The translations under genes and the position numbers were made by a program. From positions 29,681 to 93,680 of the forward strand of contig NZ_MJLZ01000010.1 in assembly GCF_003666245.1 (NCBI RefSeq): a stretch of DNA of 64,000 nt, written 5' to 3'. Origin of the DNA: Brenneria alni. GTDB lineage: Bacteria; Pseudomonadota; Gammaproteobacteria; Enterobacterales; Enterobacteriaceae. Shown here one piece after another: positions 63,371 to 64,000 of this stretch. The notes beneath the pieces were generated by a model, which did no database searches, was not told the DNA's origin, and saw only the letters and a list, made by a program, of their open reading frames with translations. Within the stretch, counting starts at the first letter, position 1. Each line of letters opens with the position of its first letter.

Positions 63371-63541
63371 ATGACTCTGAATCAATCTATAATAATCAAT
63401 AAGTTGTCGATAGAAACGAAACCTGATTTTGATTCAGACGGACGAGTTGTGTATGTGCCTAACATTTCTGGTAAGCCCTATCTTATCACTGACAACCATC
63501 GCGATTCACCTGTAGGCTTTGGCGTTCATTTCTGCCCAGGT
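63371..63541 (+). pseudogene. Probable tyrosine-integrase N-terminal fragment
   Basis: About 57 codons begin MTLNQSIIINKLSIETKP and continue to YLITDNHRDSPVGFGVHFCPG. The end resembles the N-terminal domain of phage/ICE integrases (D-x-x-x-x-GFGVRV, often followed by GKKSYxxQ). The frame then runs into unrelated sequence shared with a reverse-strand relaxase fragment, so the gene is broken after about 55 residues. The assignment is from memory. Confidence 0.45.
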
Positions 63542-63743
63542 AAAGCTTCCCTCCTACCAAGTCGACTCTACTGGCAATGATATGAATGTGTTGACCTGCC
63601 TCGTCGTCATGTATGACATAGCAGCGCAGGTGTGTATCGCTAAATCCCATACACAACATGTAGTCGTCAGCAAATGACACCCATTGCTTTGTGGTGAGTG
63701 ATTCACCGATAGGTAGGCGAAGCGAGTTGTGCCACTGTAACGG
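63520..63743 (-). pseudogene. Relaxase fragment (HxH metal motif)
   Basis: Read on the reverse strand from about 63743, the frame gives LQWHNSLRLPIGESLTTKQW, then ADDYMLCMGF, YVIHDDEAGQHIHIIASRV and GGKLYLGRNE. The order matches MOB-type relaxases of conjugative or mobilizable elements, with the metal-binding histidines in GQHIHIIASR. The N-terminus with the catalytic tyrosine is missing, a stop codon precedes the fragment, and the C-terminus is cut off at about 63527 by other sequence. Confidence 0.7.
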
Positions 63744-63768
63744 TCAAATAAAACCGGACACTGATTTA

Positions 63769-64000
63769 TGTAGTCCCCCCTGAATTTAGTCTTACCGTTT
63801 AATAGAGTTCTCTGGTTAAAATACAACCAGAGGAGGCTCATTATGAAGAAAGCGCGTTTCACTGAAACTCAGATCCTGCGGGTTTTGAAAGAAGTTGAAG
63901 GTGGTCGGCATGTGAAGGATGTGTGCCGCGAAAACGGTGTGTCGGAAGCCAGCTATTACAACTGGAAATCTAAATACGGAGGCATGGAGTCCTCTGATAT
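63769..64000 (+). mobile_element. IS3-family insertion sequence, left end (runs off the window)
   Basis: The element probably starts at TGTAGTCCCCCCTGAATTTA (63769-63788), which resembles IS3-family (IS407-group) terminal repeats beginning with TG and containing a run of C. An orfA reading frame begins 74 bp inside. The right end and target duplication are outside the window. Confidence 0.75.
63843..64000 (+). CDS. IS3-family transposase OrfA (5' part)
   Basis: The first 52 codons read MKKARFTETQILRVLKEVEG, then HVKDVCRENGVSEASYYNWK. This is the HTH_Tnp_1 domain of IS3-family OrfA proteins, which bind the terminal repeats and are fused to OrfB by programmed -1 frameshifting. An AGAGGAGG site precedes the ATG. 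The gene continues beyond the right edge. Confidence 0.9.
   Translation, partial: MKKARFTETQILRVLKEVEGGRHVKDVCRENGVSEASYYNWKSKYGGMESSD

Overview
This window is chromosomal DNA of a gammaproteobacterium of the order Enterobacterales. Most proteins are close to full length matches, from memory, to their Escherichia coli counterparts, and many genes keep E. coli order. The RsmB/CsrB and GcvB small RNAs, the fMet tRNA genes beside mltA, and a peptide-type ABC cluster that E. coli lacks at this site suggest a plant-associated relative (Pectobacteriaceae such as Pectobacterium, Brenneria or Dickeya). The genus is inference only.

Layout. Positions 1-9972 hold the end of recB, recD, argA (reverse), amiC, a foreign-looking gene for a secreted beta-propeller protein (MRJP/Yellow type), two identical initiator tRNA genes and mltA. 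Positions 10048-20470 are the accessory region: a seven-gene reverse-strand run (periplasmic binding protein, two permeases, fused double ATPase, atypical SDR protein, TetR regulator, DapA-like aldolase) and a divergent BisC/DMSO-reductase-type molybdoenzyme. Positions 20519-32348 return to conserved genes: tcdA, csdE-csdA, ygdI, the GcvB RNA with gcvA, ygdD, rlmM, xni, ppnN, queF, syd, the CsrB RNA, yqcC, truC and yqcA. At about 32.4 kb the order jumps to the block that lies near minute 4 in E. coli. It contains yaeH, dapD, glnD, map, rpsB-tsf-pyrH-frr, dxr-uppS-cdsA-rseP-bamA-skp-lpxD-fabZ-lpxA-lpxB-rnhB-dnaE-accA, yaeR-tilS, rof-yaeP and yaeQ. mutS follows in convergent orientation. The last 0.6 kb is a junkyard of a probable integrase fragment, a relaxase fragment on the opposite strand, and the left end of an IS3-family element that runs off the window.

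How the genes work together. The central block makes the cell envelope: isoprenoid and CDP-diacylglycerol precursors, lipid A, outer-membrane protein assembly and fatty-acid supply. It also carries translation (S2, EF-Ts, RRF, initiator tRNA, TilS, TruC, RlmM) and DNA replication and repair (DnaE, RnhB, MutS, RecBD). Two global post-transcriptional regulators, GcvB and CsrB, are encoded in intergenic gaps and can be read directly from the sequence. The likeliest under-described system is the 10-20.5 kb import and metabolism cluster. Its substrate is unknown, it includes an SDR protein lacking the usual catalytic Tyr and Lys, and a perfect inverted repeat lies in its divergent promoter region.
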